Below are positions 26,096-35,227 of a stretch of DNA of 64,000 nt, piece after piece. Origin of the DNA: Mesobacillus jeotgali (GTDB lineage: Bacteria > Bacillota > Bacilli > Bacillales > Cytobacillaceae); contig NZ_CP109811.1 of the NCBI RefSeq assembly GCF_014856545.2, positions 2,474,001 through 2,538,000 on the forward strand, in the 5' to 3' direction. Every line of letters begins with the position of its first letter. Position 1 is the first letter of the stretch. Position numbers and translations under genes: made by a program. Below the pieces are notes generated by a model. It searched no databases. It saw only the letters and a list, made by a program, of their open reading frames with translations, and was not told the origin of the DNA.

Positions 26096-27478
26096 ATGCC
26101 TTCTAGGTTGAAGAATATATCTTTTAAACTGGGCCTTTTGTTCAGTGCGATATTTGTCTGCTTCCTTCTTCTGTTGGGTTTGGTCCTCTATGGTGTTTTC
26201 ACAAATGTTTTAATTGATTATATTAAGCAGGATGTCCTAACGCGTGGAAACAACCATGCCCGTATTTTAGAAGAAAACTTCGACCGGGCAACGATTGGCC
26301 ATGTGGTTGAAATGGAACAAGGAGTCACAACTGAGGTGCTGATTGTAGATTCCGAAAACAATATCATCGTTGCTTCAAAAGAACCCGACAATGACATGAA
26401 GAAGCATCTTGGAGAAAACAGAAAAAAAAGCAGTTATATTCTAGAAGATGATTGGAGGGACCATCGCTATATTATCTCAGTCTCTGTTATTGGCGATCAA
26501 GAAGGGTATGTTTACATGTACTATCCTTCAAACATCCTCCGAGAAATCGTCTTTGTCATGAATGCCCTTATCACAATAGCCAGTATTGGGATTATCCTCC
26601 TGGCTTTCGGGCTTATCGGTATTTTGTCAAAAAAACTGACCAGTCCATTGCTCGCAATGAAGGAAGCCACTTCTAAAATGTCATTGGGAAAGTATATGCA
26701 AACGATTCCGGTCAAAGGCGAGGATGAAGTAGCCCAACTTGGCATATCTATCCAGAAGTTGGGTGAACAACTTCAATACTTTGAAGATAGCAGGAATGAA
26801 TTCCTGGCTGCAGTATCCCATGAACTTCGGACTCCCTTGACATACATCAAAGGGTACAGCGATGTGTTGAAAAAAGGAATGGCAAATAGCGACGAAGAAA
26901 AAGAGGAGTACTTATCAATCATAAATAAAGAGGCACAGCGGCTATCCATCATGATTAATGACCTGTTTGAAATGAGCAAGCTTCAGGTGGGGAAATTCGA
27001 ACTGGATAAAAGGCCGGTCAACCTAAATGAGCTAATTAATAAAACAGCTACGAACCTCAGACCTGAAGTGGTAAAAAAAGGACTGAAGATCACTCTTGAA
27101 CTTGAGGACGGACTGCCAAAAACAAAAGTAGATAAAGAGAGAATGGAGCAGGTTTTCTACAACCTGCTTGAAAACGCGGTAAAATACAGCACTGAAGGCG
27201 AAATTACCATTCGATCCTCGACCAAAAAGGACCTTGTTGTTGTAGAAATCTGTGATACTGGGGAAGGAATACCTAAGCCTGAACTTTCCCGAATTTGGGA
27301 TAGATTTTACCGGGTGGAACGTTCAAGGGGAAGGAAAACTGGAGGAACAGGTCTTGGACTCTATGTGGTGAAGCAAATTATCGAAGCCCATGGTGGACAG
27401 ATTCAGGTTAACAGTAAGCTGAATGAAGGTACTGTTTTTACCATCTACTTAAAAACTTCCAAGGAGAGAGTGGAATGA
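26096..27478 (+). CDS. Membrane sensor histidine kinase
   Basis: A 460-residue kinase: membrane segment 1 (about 12-38), an extracellular sensor loop of about 110 residues, membrane segment 2 (about 151-177), HAMP, HisKA with the phospho-His in AAVSHELRTPLTYIKG (H242), and an ATPase domain with NLLENAVKYS, GEGIPKPE and GTGLGLYV. It passes phosphate to the regulator encoded four bases overlapping downstream. The copper context suggests an envelope metal or redox signal, but the sensor loop has no obvious metal-binding cluster. The kinase-first gene order is less common than regulator-first. Confidence 0.88.
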   Translation: MPSRLKNISFKLGLLFSAIFVCFLLLLGLVLYGVFTNVLIDYIKQDVLTRGNNHARILEENFDRATIGHVVEMEQGVTTEVLIVDSENNIIVASKEPDNDMKKHLGENRKKSSYILEDDWRDHRYIISVSVIGDQEGYVYMYYPSNILREIVFVMNALITIASIGIILLAFGLIGILSKKLTSPLLAMKEATSKMSLGKYMQTIPVKGEDEVAQLGISIQKLGEQLQYFEDSRNEFLAAVSHELRTPLTYIKGYSDVLKKGMANSDEEKEEYLSIINKEAQRLSIMINDLFEMSKLQVGKFELDKRPVNLNELINKTATNLRPEVVKKGLKITLELEDGLPKTKVDKERMEQVFYNLLENAVKYSTEGEITIRSSTKKDLVVVEICDTGEGIPKPELSRIWDRFYRVERSRGRKTGGTGLGLYVVKQIIEAHGGQIQVNSKLNEGTVFTIYLKTSKERVE

Positions 27479-28149
27479 ACAAAATATTGATTGTTGACGA
27501 CGAGGCACAAATGAGAAAGCTGGTTAAACTTTATCTGCTTCAAGAAGGCTATCATGTGGAGGAAGCAGAGGACGGACAGGAGGCAATTGACATGCTTCGA
27601 AAGGATGACTACGACCTGATGATTCTGGATGTAATGATGCCTATGATGGACGGGTGGGAGACAATACAGCATGTGCGCAAAATGTCTGACTTGCCGATTA
27701 TCATGCTTACTGCTAAGGGTGCTGTCCAGGACAAAGTTACTGGCTTATCAACAGGGGCGGATGATTACCTTGTCAAACCTTTTGATGAAGCAGAGCTGCT
27801 AGTAAGGGTCAAAGCACTCCTAAGGAGGACCGGCCATTCCAATTCTGGAGAGAACATCTTGAAGTATCAGGGGATGGTAATTGACCTCATCGCGAGGGAA
27901 GCAATGTATGAAGGGTTGAGAATCAACCTGACACAGACTGAATTCGACATTCTCGCAGCACTAATCGAGCACAGGGGAAAAGTCTTATCACGAGAACAAC
28001 TTGTGGATATGATTTGGGGGATTGAATTCATGGGTGAGGACCGGACTGTGGATTCGCATATCAAGAACCTTCGTGAAAAGTTGCAAAAAGCTGGAGTGGA
28101 TAAGTCTATTGTTAAGACAGTTTGGGGTATTGGATATAAAATGGAATAG
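27475..28149 (+). CDS. OmpR-family response regulator
   Basis: A 224-residue regulator with a receiver domain (acidic DDE near residues 8-10, phospho-Asp in MILDVMMP, D52, and Lys in LVKPFDEAE) and a winged-helix DNA-binding domain ending WGIGYKME. It overlaps the kinase by four bases (ATGA), so the two are coupled. Targets are likely the small membrane gene behind it and perhaps nearby copper genes; no direct repeats were recognised with confidence. Confidence 0.9.
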   Translation: MNKILIVDDEAQMRKLVKLYLLQEGYHVEEAEDGQEAIDMLRKDDYDLMILDVMMPMMDGWETIQHVRKMSDLPIIMLTAKGAVQDKVTGLSTGADDYLVKPFDEAELLVRVKALLRRTGHSNSGENILKYQGMVIDLIAREAMYEGLRINLTQTEFDILAALIEHRGKVLSREQLVDMIWGIEFMGEDRTVDSHIKNLREKLQKAGVDKSIVKTVWGIGYKME

Positions 28150-28161
28150 TGGTGATGAAAA

Positions 28162-28404
28162 ATGAAGCGTTTATTGCCGATTATCATAATGACATTTGCC
28201 ACCATAACAGGTTTGTTTTTCTTGTTTTTCGTAGTCAGAATGATATTGTTCCCGCCAAATTCCATGGGAATGATGATGGGAAGGCAAATGATGTACCATC
28301 ATATGCGTTTCTGGTTCGGTCAGGCTTTTTGGCTGTTCCTTATATTGCTTGGAATCGGATTGTTGCTGTGGATGGTGATCAACCGCATTAATCGGAAAAA
28401 ATAA
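28162..28404 (+). CDS. Small Met/His-rich membrane protein
   Basis: An 80-residue protein with two membrane helices (about 7-29 and 50-74) joined by a loop rich in Met and His (MGMMMGRQMMYHHMRF), which would suit soft-metal binding outside the membrane. GGTGATG lies just before the ATG. It is the third gene of the two-component operon, 12 bases after the regulator, and is followed by a strong terminator. The function is not known. Confidence 0.7.
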   Translation: MKRLLPIIIMTFATITGLFFLFFVVRMILFPPNSMGMMMGRQMMYHHMRFWFGQAFWLFLILLGIGLLLWMVINRINRKK

Positions 28405-28424
28405 GTAGTCATAACTCTTTAATG

Positions 28425-28466
28425 CCTTCCTTGTTCCCACCAAGAACAAGGAAGGCTGTTTTATTT
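28425..28466 (+). terminator. Terminator of the two-component operon
   Basis: A twelve-base perfect stem CCTTCCTTGTTC/GAACAAGGAAGG, then TTTTATTTT. Confidence 0.92.
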
Positions 28467-28640
28467 TCTACAGTAGTGACCGATAGTGTATCAGCCAATA
28501 AGTAAATTACATATTTATTAATTCAATTAAGGAGATGACGCAAAGAATTTTGGTATCGCATCAACGGGTCAAACCGTATTCATCAATATTTAGTGAGGGA
28601 ACAAGTTCTTATATTCATAATTGAAAATGAATTAACTTAC

Positions 28641-29582
28641 TTACTCAACTATGATAATTCCGACCATTCCGTTCTCTCTATGCCCTGGCAGGGAACAATA
28701 AAACTCATATGTACCAGTTTCAGTAGGGGTAAATGAAATGTGTCCCTCCTCATGTGGACTAGCATGTAAATGTAGTCCATCTCCATGTGAATCATGTGAA
28801 CCATGTGATGAGATGTTTTCCTGGTCGGTATTAGGCAATGTCGGCATTTTTACTATCACGATATCATGCTCTATGGAGTCGTGATTAGTAAAGGTAAGTA
28901 AGACTTTTTTGTTTTTTGACAAATTGATTTTACTTGGAGAATAGGAAAAATTTGATGGATTAACTTGAATAGTTATTCGGTTTAATTGCTCATCCTTGTT
29001 ATCAGTAGTAATTTGGGAATGATTCTCATGTGTTGGTGATTCTCTTGAAAAAACCGACTCTTTATTTAATTGGTTGCCAAAATAAAAGTATCCTACTAAA
29101 ACAATGAATGTAATGATAGGCTTTAAAAGCCAACTGGTAAAAACCCCAGTATCTTTGGTTGCTTTTTGTTGGGAAAGAATCAAATACAGGAATAAGGTAG
29201 AGACAGTAATAGTCAAAAATATATTTAGAAGAGAAACTGCTTGGAGTCTTGAAATCATTTCACCAAGCATTGCACCCATCATTCCCCCCATCATTCCAGC
29301 CATAGATCCCTCAATAACCGGGAGTATCCCAAATGCAAATCCTGCAGCAATACCTACCGAAATTCCAATCAATACGGAAATAAGGGAAGAAAGGAATAAA
29401 TCTCCTTGATTTAAAAACCCAAAAAGAATCCCTGAGGTTACACCAATATTCATTGATATAGCCATAGATATAACCATGGATGCCATACTCTTCATCTTTG
29501 TTCTATATTGGTATGAAAGTATGATGGAAATCAGAGTCACAAGTAATAGTGTCCCTAAAACAAAATAGTGAAATTCGTTCAT
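28641..29582 (-). CDS. Membrane protein with C-terminal cupredoxin domain
   Basis: A 313-residue protein: an N-terminal membrane region with about five segments, including a Gly/Met-rich stretch (SMAGMMGGMMGAMLGEM, about 95-110), then an extracellular plastocyanin-like domain. The type-1 copper ligands are visible: His in EHDIVIV, then Cys-His-Met in FYCSLPGHRENGMVG near the C-terminus. A His-rich loop (SSHGSHDSHGDGLHLH) lies between them. It probably binds and handles copper outside the cell. The start has AAGGAGGTTGAAGATGA-type bases just upstream. It is transcribed alone on the minus strand. Confidence 0.82.
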   Translation of the reverse strand: MNEFHYFVLGTLLLVTLISIILSYQYRTKMKSMASMVISMAISMNIGVTSGILFGFLNQGDLFLSSLISVLIGISVGIAAGFAFGILPVIEGSMAGMMGGMMGAMLGEMISRLQAVSLLNIFLTITVSTLFLYLILSQQKATKDTGVFTSWLLKPIITFIVLVGYFYFGNQLNKESVFSRESPTHENHSQITTDNKDEQLNRITIQVNPSNFSYSPSKINLSKNKKVLLTFTNHDSIEHDIVIVKMPTLPNTDQENISSHGSHDSHGDGLHLHASPHEEGHISFTPTETGTYEFYCSLPGHRENGMVGIIIVE

Positions 29583-29742
29583 TCATCTTCAACCTCCTTT
29601 ATTTGGTACATCATATGTCACTCCTAGACAAGCCAATTCTAAAAAAAAGAATTCTATTTAAGAATAATTATTAAAAAATTCTAAATATTTAGTATTTACA
29701 AAAGGTTAGTATGGTAGTAAGATTATTTTTAATTACTCCATG

Positions 29743-29766
29743 AATATACCGTAGCGGGGTAAAGTA
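29743..29766 (+). promoter_or_regulatory. CsoR-like operator before the first ABC operon
   Basis: TATACCGTAGCGGGGTAAAG has TACC/GGTA arms and the GGGGTA core shared with the csoR, copA and second ABC operon sites. It ends about 20 bases before the first start codon. Confidence 0.55.
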
Positions 29767-29785
29767 CATTTGAGGAGGGAATAGA

Positions 29786-30538
29786 ATGGCAAAAGGACAG
29801 AAAATATTGTTTCTTGGTGTCTATGGAATGGAAGTTGTAGAGTGCGGAGGTGCACTGGCTAAGAACGTTCTAAATGGTGGAGAATCATATGCATCCATCA
29901 TGCTGTGCCGGGAAACTAGCCAACCACAGGTTAGGAATGCAGCAGAAGTACTAGGAGTAAAGGATATTAAATTCCTGAATTTCCAGTATGGTACCGTTGA
30001 TTTGAGCGTTGAATCCAAGAAGAAAATTGTGAAAATTATAAGGGAGGTTAAACCTGACATCATTATTACCCAAGATCCTGAACACTCCTTTCACGATTTG
30101 GACCCCGACCGTCGTCCAGCAATGACATTGCTTCTCGAGGCAATCGCCCTTTCTAGCAGAGATTTTGCAGTAGACGAACTACCAGGATTAGACCCTCATC
30201 CGATTCCAACTATTTACTATATGACACCGCACCATCCTAATACTGTCGTTGACATTACAGAAGTATGGGAGAAAAAAGAACGTGCAATGGATATGCTTGA
30301 TAGCCAATTAGAATTCAGTGGCATGCATTTTGATGAAATGCTTGATCCGAAAGCAGCTGAAATTCTGTATCCTGGATTCTCAAAATTAACCAACTTTCAG
30401 GAAAAGGGAAGAGCTATACATCAAGTTCTAGATAAGGCTGTTCATGTTTATCATGGCCTTGCCACCCATGGTCATTTCGCTCTTGCGGAAGCCTATCGTA
30501 GAGAAGGGAATTTCCACTTGCAAGAATTAATGGTTTAA
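29786..30538 (+). CDS. PIG-L/BshB-like protein with lost zinc ligands
   Basis: A 250-residue PIG-L (LmbE-like) fold protein. PIG-L enzymes remove acetyl groups from GlcNAc-type substrates using zinc held by AHxDD and a later His. Here that first motif reads VYGME (residues about 12-16) and the later HPDH reads DPDRR, so all three zinc ligands are replaced. Other family features remain (ECGGALAKNV; EAIALSSRDF; PHHPNTVVDI). It may be a binding or regulatory pseudoenzyme, or use a different chemistry. It is the first gene of the operon, after a CsoR-like site; GAGGAGGG precedes the ATG. Confidence 0.72.
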   Translation: MAKGQKILFLGVYGMEVVECGGALAKNVLNGGESYASIMLCRETSQPQVRNAAEVLGVKDIKFLNFQYGTVDLSVESKKKIVKIIREVKPDIIITQDPEHSFHDLDPDRRPAMTLLLEAIALSSRDFAVDELPGLDPHPIPTIYYMTPHHPNTVVDITEVWEKKERAMDMLDSQLEFSGMHFDEMLDPKAAEILYPGFSKLTNFQEKGRAIHQVLDKAVHVYHGLATHGHFALAEAYRREGNFHLQELMV

Positions 30539-30561
30539 CAAAATATAAGGGGGTTGGAAAA

Positions 30562-32358
30562 ATGAGGAAGTTAATATCACTTATTATTATTGCTCTTTTT
30601 GTTTTTTCTTCTGCAGGAAACAGTCTTGCTAAATCAGAAGTAGAATCACTAAAAATTGGAATTCTTAGTGATGAAAGCACGTTAAACCCTTATACTTATC
30701 AAACCGGTTATCCAGGTCTTGACTTGGTTAGCCTGCTGTATGACACTCTATTGCAACTAGACAAGGATAACAAACCAGTGCCGTGGCTTGTAAAAGAGTA
30801 CAACGTCAGTGATGACGGGCTGGAATACAGTTTTAAATTGAACGATAATATAAAATGGCATGATGGAGAAATGCTTACGTCTGATGATGTTAAGTTTACT
30901 GTAGATTATTTTATTAAATATCCTAAATCAAGATTTACCAACCCTCTTAAAAACGTTGCCTCATTAACTGTTGAAAATGAAACTGACTTTACAATGACTC
31001 TTTCAAAACCCGATCCAAACTTTATGATTCAGCCTCTTGCGGATGTACCAATATTACCAGAGCATATTTGGTCAAAAATCTCAGATCCTGACAGTGAAAC
31101 CAATGCAATAGGAAGTGGCCCATACATTTTAAGTGAACATAAGGCTGATCAATATTATAAAGTGACCGCCAACAAGGACTATTTTAAAGAAGCTCCTCCT
31201 ATTCAAGAAATCATATTTCCAATCATCAAAGATACTACAGCACTTTACAATGCATTGAAATCTGGGGAAATTGATGCGATCTCATCAAATATTTCTCCGG
31301 AACTTGTTAGCCAATTCGAGTCTAACCCCTCATTAAAGATTTCACGTGGAGCAGGATTCAGCACCACATTATTCCAGCTAAATTCTGAAAAATATCCTAT
31401 GACAGAAAAGCCTTTCAGACAGGCAATTGATCTTGCAATAGATAAAAAAAGTTTGGTTGATATCGTGCTTTTAGGATTTGCAGAAGTCGGCAGCCCGGGT
31501 TTTATTCATCCGTCATCACCTTCATACAATAGTGAAGTAAAAACTTCTTACGATCCCGAAAAAGCAAAGAAAATCCTTGATGATGCTGGTTTCAAGGATA
31601 CAAATGGGGACGGTTTCAGGGAAGACCAAAAAGGAAAAGAAATAAATTTCACAACACTAGTCCACTCTAACAATCCAATTAGAATCCGTGTTGCAGAACT
31701 GATTTCTGAAGCTATAAATGAGATAGGCATCAAAAATTCTGTAAAAGCCATGGAAGACACAACCATTATTAGTTTAATGTGGCCTGACTACGATGTTAGC
31801 AAGGGAAGAAACTTTGATATGGGAGTATTCGGCTGGTCAAACACGATGCAGCTTTTCCCTGATCGGATAGTCGAGTTGTTTTATTCAGATCCTGCAATTG
31901 GTGCTGTAAATATCGGTGGTTATAAAAACAAAGAATTTGATGCTCTGTCGGACCAACTAAGAGCGACATTTGATGAGACGGAACGACAAGAGCTTATTAA
32001 TGATCTGCAATTAATGGTAGCAGATGAAGCACCAATTATTACTCTCTATTATCAGGAAATCGTCAATGCTTATAACCCTGAAAAATATGATGGTTTTGTT
32101 TTCCAAACAGGAAAAGGGATAATCAATAAGTTGTCATTTGTCTCTGGGGAAAGAAGTGAAGATGCTGCTGGGAATAACAGTAATTCCGGTGGGGAAAGTA
32201 AATCTTCTGATGAAAAAACGTCTAATGACAGCAATTCAGTAAAAGAAAATAATAACGGGATTATAATTTTTGGCGTACTTATCGTAATAGCAGCTATAGT
32301 TTTCTTCTTATTAAAAAGGAAAAAGAAGACGAACGATAAGGATGATTTTGATTTTTAA
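30562..32358 (+). CDS. Dpp/Opp-type substrate-binding protein with C-terminal membrane anchor
   Basis: A 598-residue extracellular solute-binding protein of family 5 (peptide, opine or nickel-chelate binding). The signal peptide (about 1-24) lacks a lipobox. The binding domain shows WLVKEYNVSDDGLEYSFKLNDNIKWHDGE (about 75-103) and a DKKSLVDIVLLG helix. After a Ser/Asn/Lys-rich linker (about 530-565) comes a membrane helix (about 567-586) and a basic tail, so it is anchored at the C-terminus instead of by lipid. A hairpin terminator follows and should make this protein more abundant than the permeases. The ligand is unknown. Confidence 0.85.
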   Translation: MRKLISLIIIALFVFSSAGNSLAKSEVESLKIGILSDESTLNPYTYQTGYPGLDLVSLLYDTLLQLDKDNKPVPWLVKEYNVSDDGLEYSFKLNDNIKWHDGEMLTSDDVKFTVDYFIKYPKSRFTNPLKNVASLTVENETDFTMTLSKPDPNFMIQPLADVPILPEHIWSKISDPDSETNAIGSGPYILSEHKADQYYKVTANKDYFKEAPPIQEIIFPIIKDTTALYNALKSGEIDAISSNISPELVSQFESNPSLKISRGAGFSTTLFQLNSEKYPMTEKPFRQAIDLAIDKKSLVDIVLLGFAEVGSPGFIHPSSPSYNSEVKTSYDPEKAKKILDDAGFKDTNGDGFREDQKGKEINFTTLVHSNNPIRIRVAELISEAINEIGIKNSVKAMEDTTIISLMWPDYDVSKGRNFDMGVFGWSNTMQLFPDRIVELFYSDPAIGAVNIGGYKNKEFDALSDQLRATFDETERQELINDLQLMVADEAPIITLYYQEIVNAYNPEKYDGFVFQTGKGIINKLSFVSGERSEDAAGNNSNSGGESKSSDEKTSNDSNSVKENNNGIIIFGVLIVIAAIVFFLLKRKKKTNDKDDFDF

Positions 32359-32371
32359 GGAATAAAGGATC

Positions 32372-32402
32372 TATCCCGTAAAAATTTTTACGGGATTTTT
32401 TC
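32372..32402 (+). terminator. Intra-operon hairpin after the binding-protein gene
   Basis: CCCGTAAAAATTTTTACGGG is a self-complementary stem followed by ATTTTTTCC. It probably gives partial termination. Confidence 0.8.
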
Positions 32403-32427
32403 CTAAACTGGCAGGAGGTGCAGAATA

Positions 32428-33405
32428 ATGGGGAAATTTATGGCAGGCAAGCTTTTGCAATACACAATTGTTATCTTCCTAATGCTGACATTGAACTTTC
32501 TTCTGCCTAGGCTTATGCCAGGCAATCCCCTCGTATTTTTGGCAGGTGAGGATGTTGGATTAATGTCCAGCGCTGAGAAAGAAGCAATCTTGGAAAAGCA
32601 TGGACTTAATGATTCCATATTTGAACAATACGTAACTTATATAAAAAATATTCTGACAGGAGAATTCGGTTTCTCCTATCAGCAAAAAAGACCGATTTCA
32701 GAGATTATTATGGAGCGCTTACCTTGGACAATGCTTCTAACAGGGCTCGGTCTTGTCCTCTCAACCATTCTAGGAGTAATGTTTGGAGCCATTTCAGCCT
32801 GGCGCAGAGGGACTAAAACTGATGCGAATTTATTAACAGTTTTTATGTTTCTAAGTGCAATGCCTTCCTTCTGGGTCGGTATGATTTTAGTTTCTATTTT
32901 TTCAGCTCAATTAGGGTGGCTCCCTGTTTTCGGAGCTGAAAGTGCCTGGTCGAACTATTCGGGTATGGAAAGATTCATTGATATTAGTAAACACCTTATT
33001 TTGCCATTAACAACCCTCATATTAATCTCAGTAACAAGCACCTTCATGATTATGAGATATTCAATGCTAAATGTTCTTGGTGAAGATTATATTATGATGG
33101 CCAAAGCAAAGGGCGTAAAAGAAAAAGTTATTAAGTATAAGCATGCCATGAGAAATGCTATGCTTCCGGTGGCTACTGTATTTATGCTTAGCTTAGGGTT
33201 TACCTTGGGTGGGGCTACTGTAATAGAAACGGTCTTTGCATACCCGGGTGTAGGACGATTAATGTTTGAATCAGTTCTAAGCAGAGATTACCCACTGATT
33301 CAGGCTACATTCCTGATTATTACCTTCAGTGTTGTCATTGCCAATTTCTTGGCGGATTTACTATATCCTTTACTTGATCCGAAGGTGGGAAGCCGAAATG
33401 GGTAA
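32428..33405 (+). CDS. ABC transporter permease, DppB-like
   Basis: A 325-residue membrane permease of the binding-protein-dependent type with about six segments. The TLNFLLPRLMPGNP start is typical of DppB/OppB, and the EAA loop that contacts the ATPase is seen as DYIMMAKAKGVKEKVIKYKHAMRNAMLP (about 222-249). GGCAGGAGG precedes the ATG. It overlaps the next permease gene by eight bases, so the two partners are made together. Confidence 0.9.
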   Translation: MGKFMAGKLLQYTIVIFLMLTLNFLLPRLMPGNPLVFLAGEDVGLMSSAEKEAILEKHGLNDSIFEQYVTYIKNILTGEFGFSYQQKRPISEIIMERLPWTMLLTGLGLVLSTILGVMFGAISAWRRGTKTDANLLTVFMFLSAMPSFWVGMILVSIFSAQLGWLPVFGAESAWSNYSGMERFIDISKHLILPLTTLILISVTSTFMIMRYSMLNVLGEDYIMMAKAKGVKEKVIKYKHAMRNAMLPVATVFMLSLGFTLGGATVIETVFAYPGVGRLMFESVLSRDYPLIQATFLIITFSVVIANFLADLLYPLLDPKVGSRNG

Positions 33406-34255
33406 TAAAAAATGGAGAAAGTATTGGCAAGTACTTACATCTAATAATATCGGTATAGTCGGATTAGGACTTTTGATTATATTTTTGGCGATAGCTGTTT
33501 TCGCTCCTTTACTTGCACCATTTGACCCGACTGAACGTGTGGGAACACCATTTACGAAACCTAACAGTCAGTTTCTCCTGGGTAGCAATGACGTAGGACA
33601 GGATATTTTAAGTGAATTGCTGTATGGGACTAGAATTTCATTATTAATTGGTGTCCTTGCTGCCTTTATTTCGATTCTTCTTGGATGCCTTATCGGTGTA
33701 ATATCAGGGTATTACGGCGGAAAAGTAGATGCTCTTTTAATGAGATTAGTAGACCTTGTTCTTGTTATCCCATTTTTGCCTCTTATGATCTTATTGGCAG
33801 CCTTTATTGGTCCAAGTTTTTGGAATATCATTTTGGTTATAAGCTTAATTTCTTGGGCGAGTCCAGCAAGGGTTATAAGATCACAGGTATTAACGCTAAA
33901 AACAAAAGGGTATGTCGAAGCCGCCAAATCAATCGGCACAAATATTAAGGTCATATTAGGCCGGCATATTTTGCCGGGTGTTATCCCAATTGCACTTTCC
34001 CAATTTGTATTAGCAGCAAGTCATTCTATTTTAATTGAAGCATCCTTAAGCTTTTTGGGTTTAGGAGACCCTTTTACTAAGAGCTGGGGAACGATTTTAT
34101 ATTATGCCCAGGCAAGGGGAGCGTTCTTGACGGATGCATGGGTCTGGTGGATACTTCCTCCTGGCTTACTCATCACCACACTGGTAATAGGATTTGCTTT
34201 TACTGGCTATTCATTGGAAGAAGTTATGAATCCGCGACTGAGAAGGGGGCGTTAA
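33398..34255 (+). CDS. ABC transporter permease, DppC-like
   Basis: A 285-residue partner permease. DppC features are present: LLGSNDVGQDILSELLYGTRISLLIG near residue 65-90 and the EAA loop GYVEAAKSIGTNIKVILGRHILPGVIP (about 170-196). The ATG at 33398 follows GGTGGG; an upstream extension into the previous gene is out of context. It forms the membrane channel with the preceding gene product and is followed four bases later by the first ATPase gene. Confidence 0.9.
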   Translation: MGNKKWRKYWQVLTSNNIGIVGLGLLIIFLAIAVFAPLLAPFDPTERVGTPFTKPNSQFLLGSNDVGQDILSELLYGTRISLLIGVLAAFISILLGCLIGVISGYYGGKVDALLMRLVDLVLVIPFLPLMILLAAFIGPSFWNIILVISLISWASPARVIRSQVLTLKTKGYVEAAKSIGTNIKVILGRHILPGVIPIALSQFVLAASHSILIEASLSFLGLGDPFTKSWGTILYYAQARGAFLTDAWVWWILPPGLLITTLVIGFAFTGYSLEEVMNPRLRRGR

Positions 34256-34258
34256 CAT

Positions 34259-35227
34259 ATGTCTGCTGTATTAACTGTAGAAAATCTCTCCACTTTCTTT
34301 AAAACCGATAAGGGGATTGCCCGTGCTGTAGAAAACGTTTCATTCTCTGTTGAAGAGGGAGAAATGCTTGGACTGATTGGAGAGTCGGGATGCGGGAAAA
34401 CGACCGTTGCCCAATCGATTCTAAGATTAATAGAGTTTCCCGGAAAAGTAGTGTCTGGAAGTGTTCATTTAAATGGCAAGGATTTGCTTAAAGCCTCCGA
34501 TTCTGAATTAGGTTCTTTAAGATGGAAGGATCTTTCTGTTATACCTCAAAGTGCGATGAATGCACTAAATCCCGTTTATACAATAGGCGATCAAATTATG
34601 GAGGCCATTTTGCTCCATGAAAGAGTAAGCAAAAGAGAAGCACTGGCACGGACGAAGACCCTACTTGAGCTTGTTGGAATCGATGGTGACCGATGGAAAA
34701 GCTATCCCCACGAATTCAGCGGAGGGATGAAGCAGCGCGTTGCCATTGCCATGTCACTTGCTTGTTCTCCCAAACTGGTAATTTCCGACGAATCAACAAC
34801 AGGACTAGATGTATTAACCCAGGCACAGGTGATAGCATTAATTAAAAACCTTCAGAGAAAAATGGATTTATCAGTAATTCTAATTTCACATGATTTGCCG
34901 ATGGTTACTGCTATTTGCGACAAAATTGCAATCATGTATGCAGGGAAAATTGTTGAACTTGCCTCAACAGAGGATATATTGAATGATACAAGACATCCTT
35001 ATTCAAAGGCATTATTACAAGCGACTCCTGACCTGTCCGATCCTGATCGGGAAGTGATTTCGATACCAGGCAGTGTCCCTAATCTAGTAAACATCCCACA
35101 ATGTTGCAGGTTTCATACTCGATGTGCGTTTGCCTTTGACCGCTGCAGAAAAGAAACACCTGAGTTCAGGGAAGTAAAGGCCGGCCACTTTTCCGCATGC
35201 TTTCTTGAGGAGGAGGAAAATGGATAA
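34259..35227 (+). CDS. ABC transporter ATPase, DppD-like
   Basis: A 322-residue nucleotide-binding subunit: Walker A GESGCGKTT (about 41-49), Q-loop VIPQSAMNALNP, signature FSGGMKQRVAIA (about 158-169), Walker B LVISDESTTGLD. The Walker B acidic pair reads DE as expected. The C-terminal oligopeptide-type Cys segment (CCRFHTRCAFAFDRC) that can hold an Fe-S cluster in this family is present. It overlaps the next ATPase gene by eight bases. Confidence 0.9.
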   Translation: MSAVLTVENLSTFFKTDKGIARAVENVSFSVEEGEMLGLIGESGCGKTTVAQSILRLIEFPGKVVSGSVHLNGKDLLKASDSELGSLRWKDLSVIPQSAMNALNPVYTIGDQIMEAILLHERVSKREALARTKTLLELVGIDGDRWKSYPHEFSGGMKQRVAIAMSLACSPKLVISDESTTGLDVLTQAQVIALIKNLQRKMDLSVILISHDLPMVTAICDKIAIMYAGKIVELASTEDILNDTRHPYSKALLQATPDLSDPDREVISIPGSVPNLVNIPQCCRFHTRCAFAFDRCRKETPEFREVKAGHFSACFLEEEENG

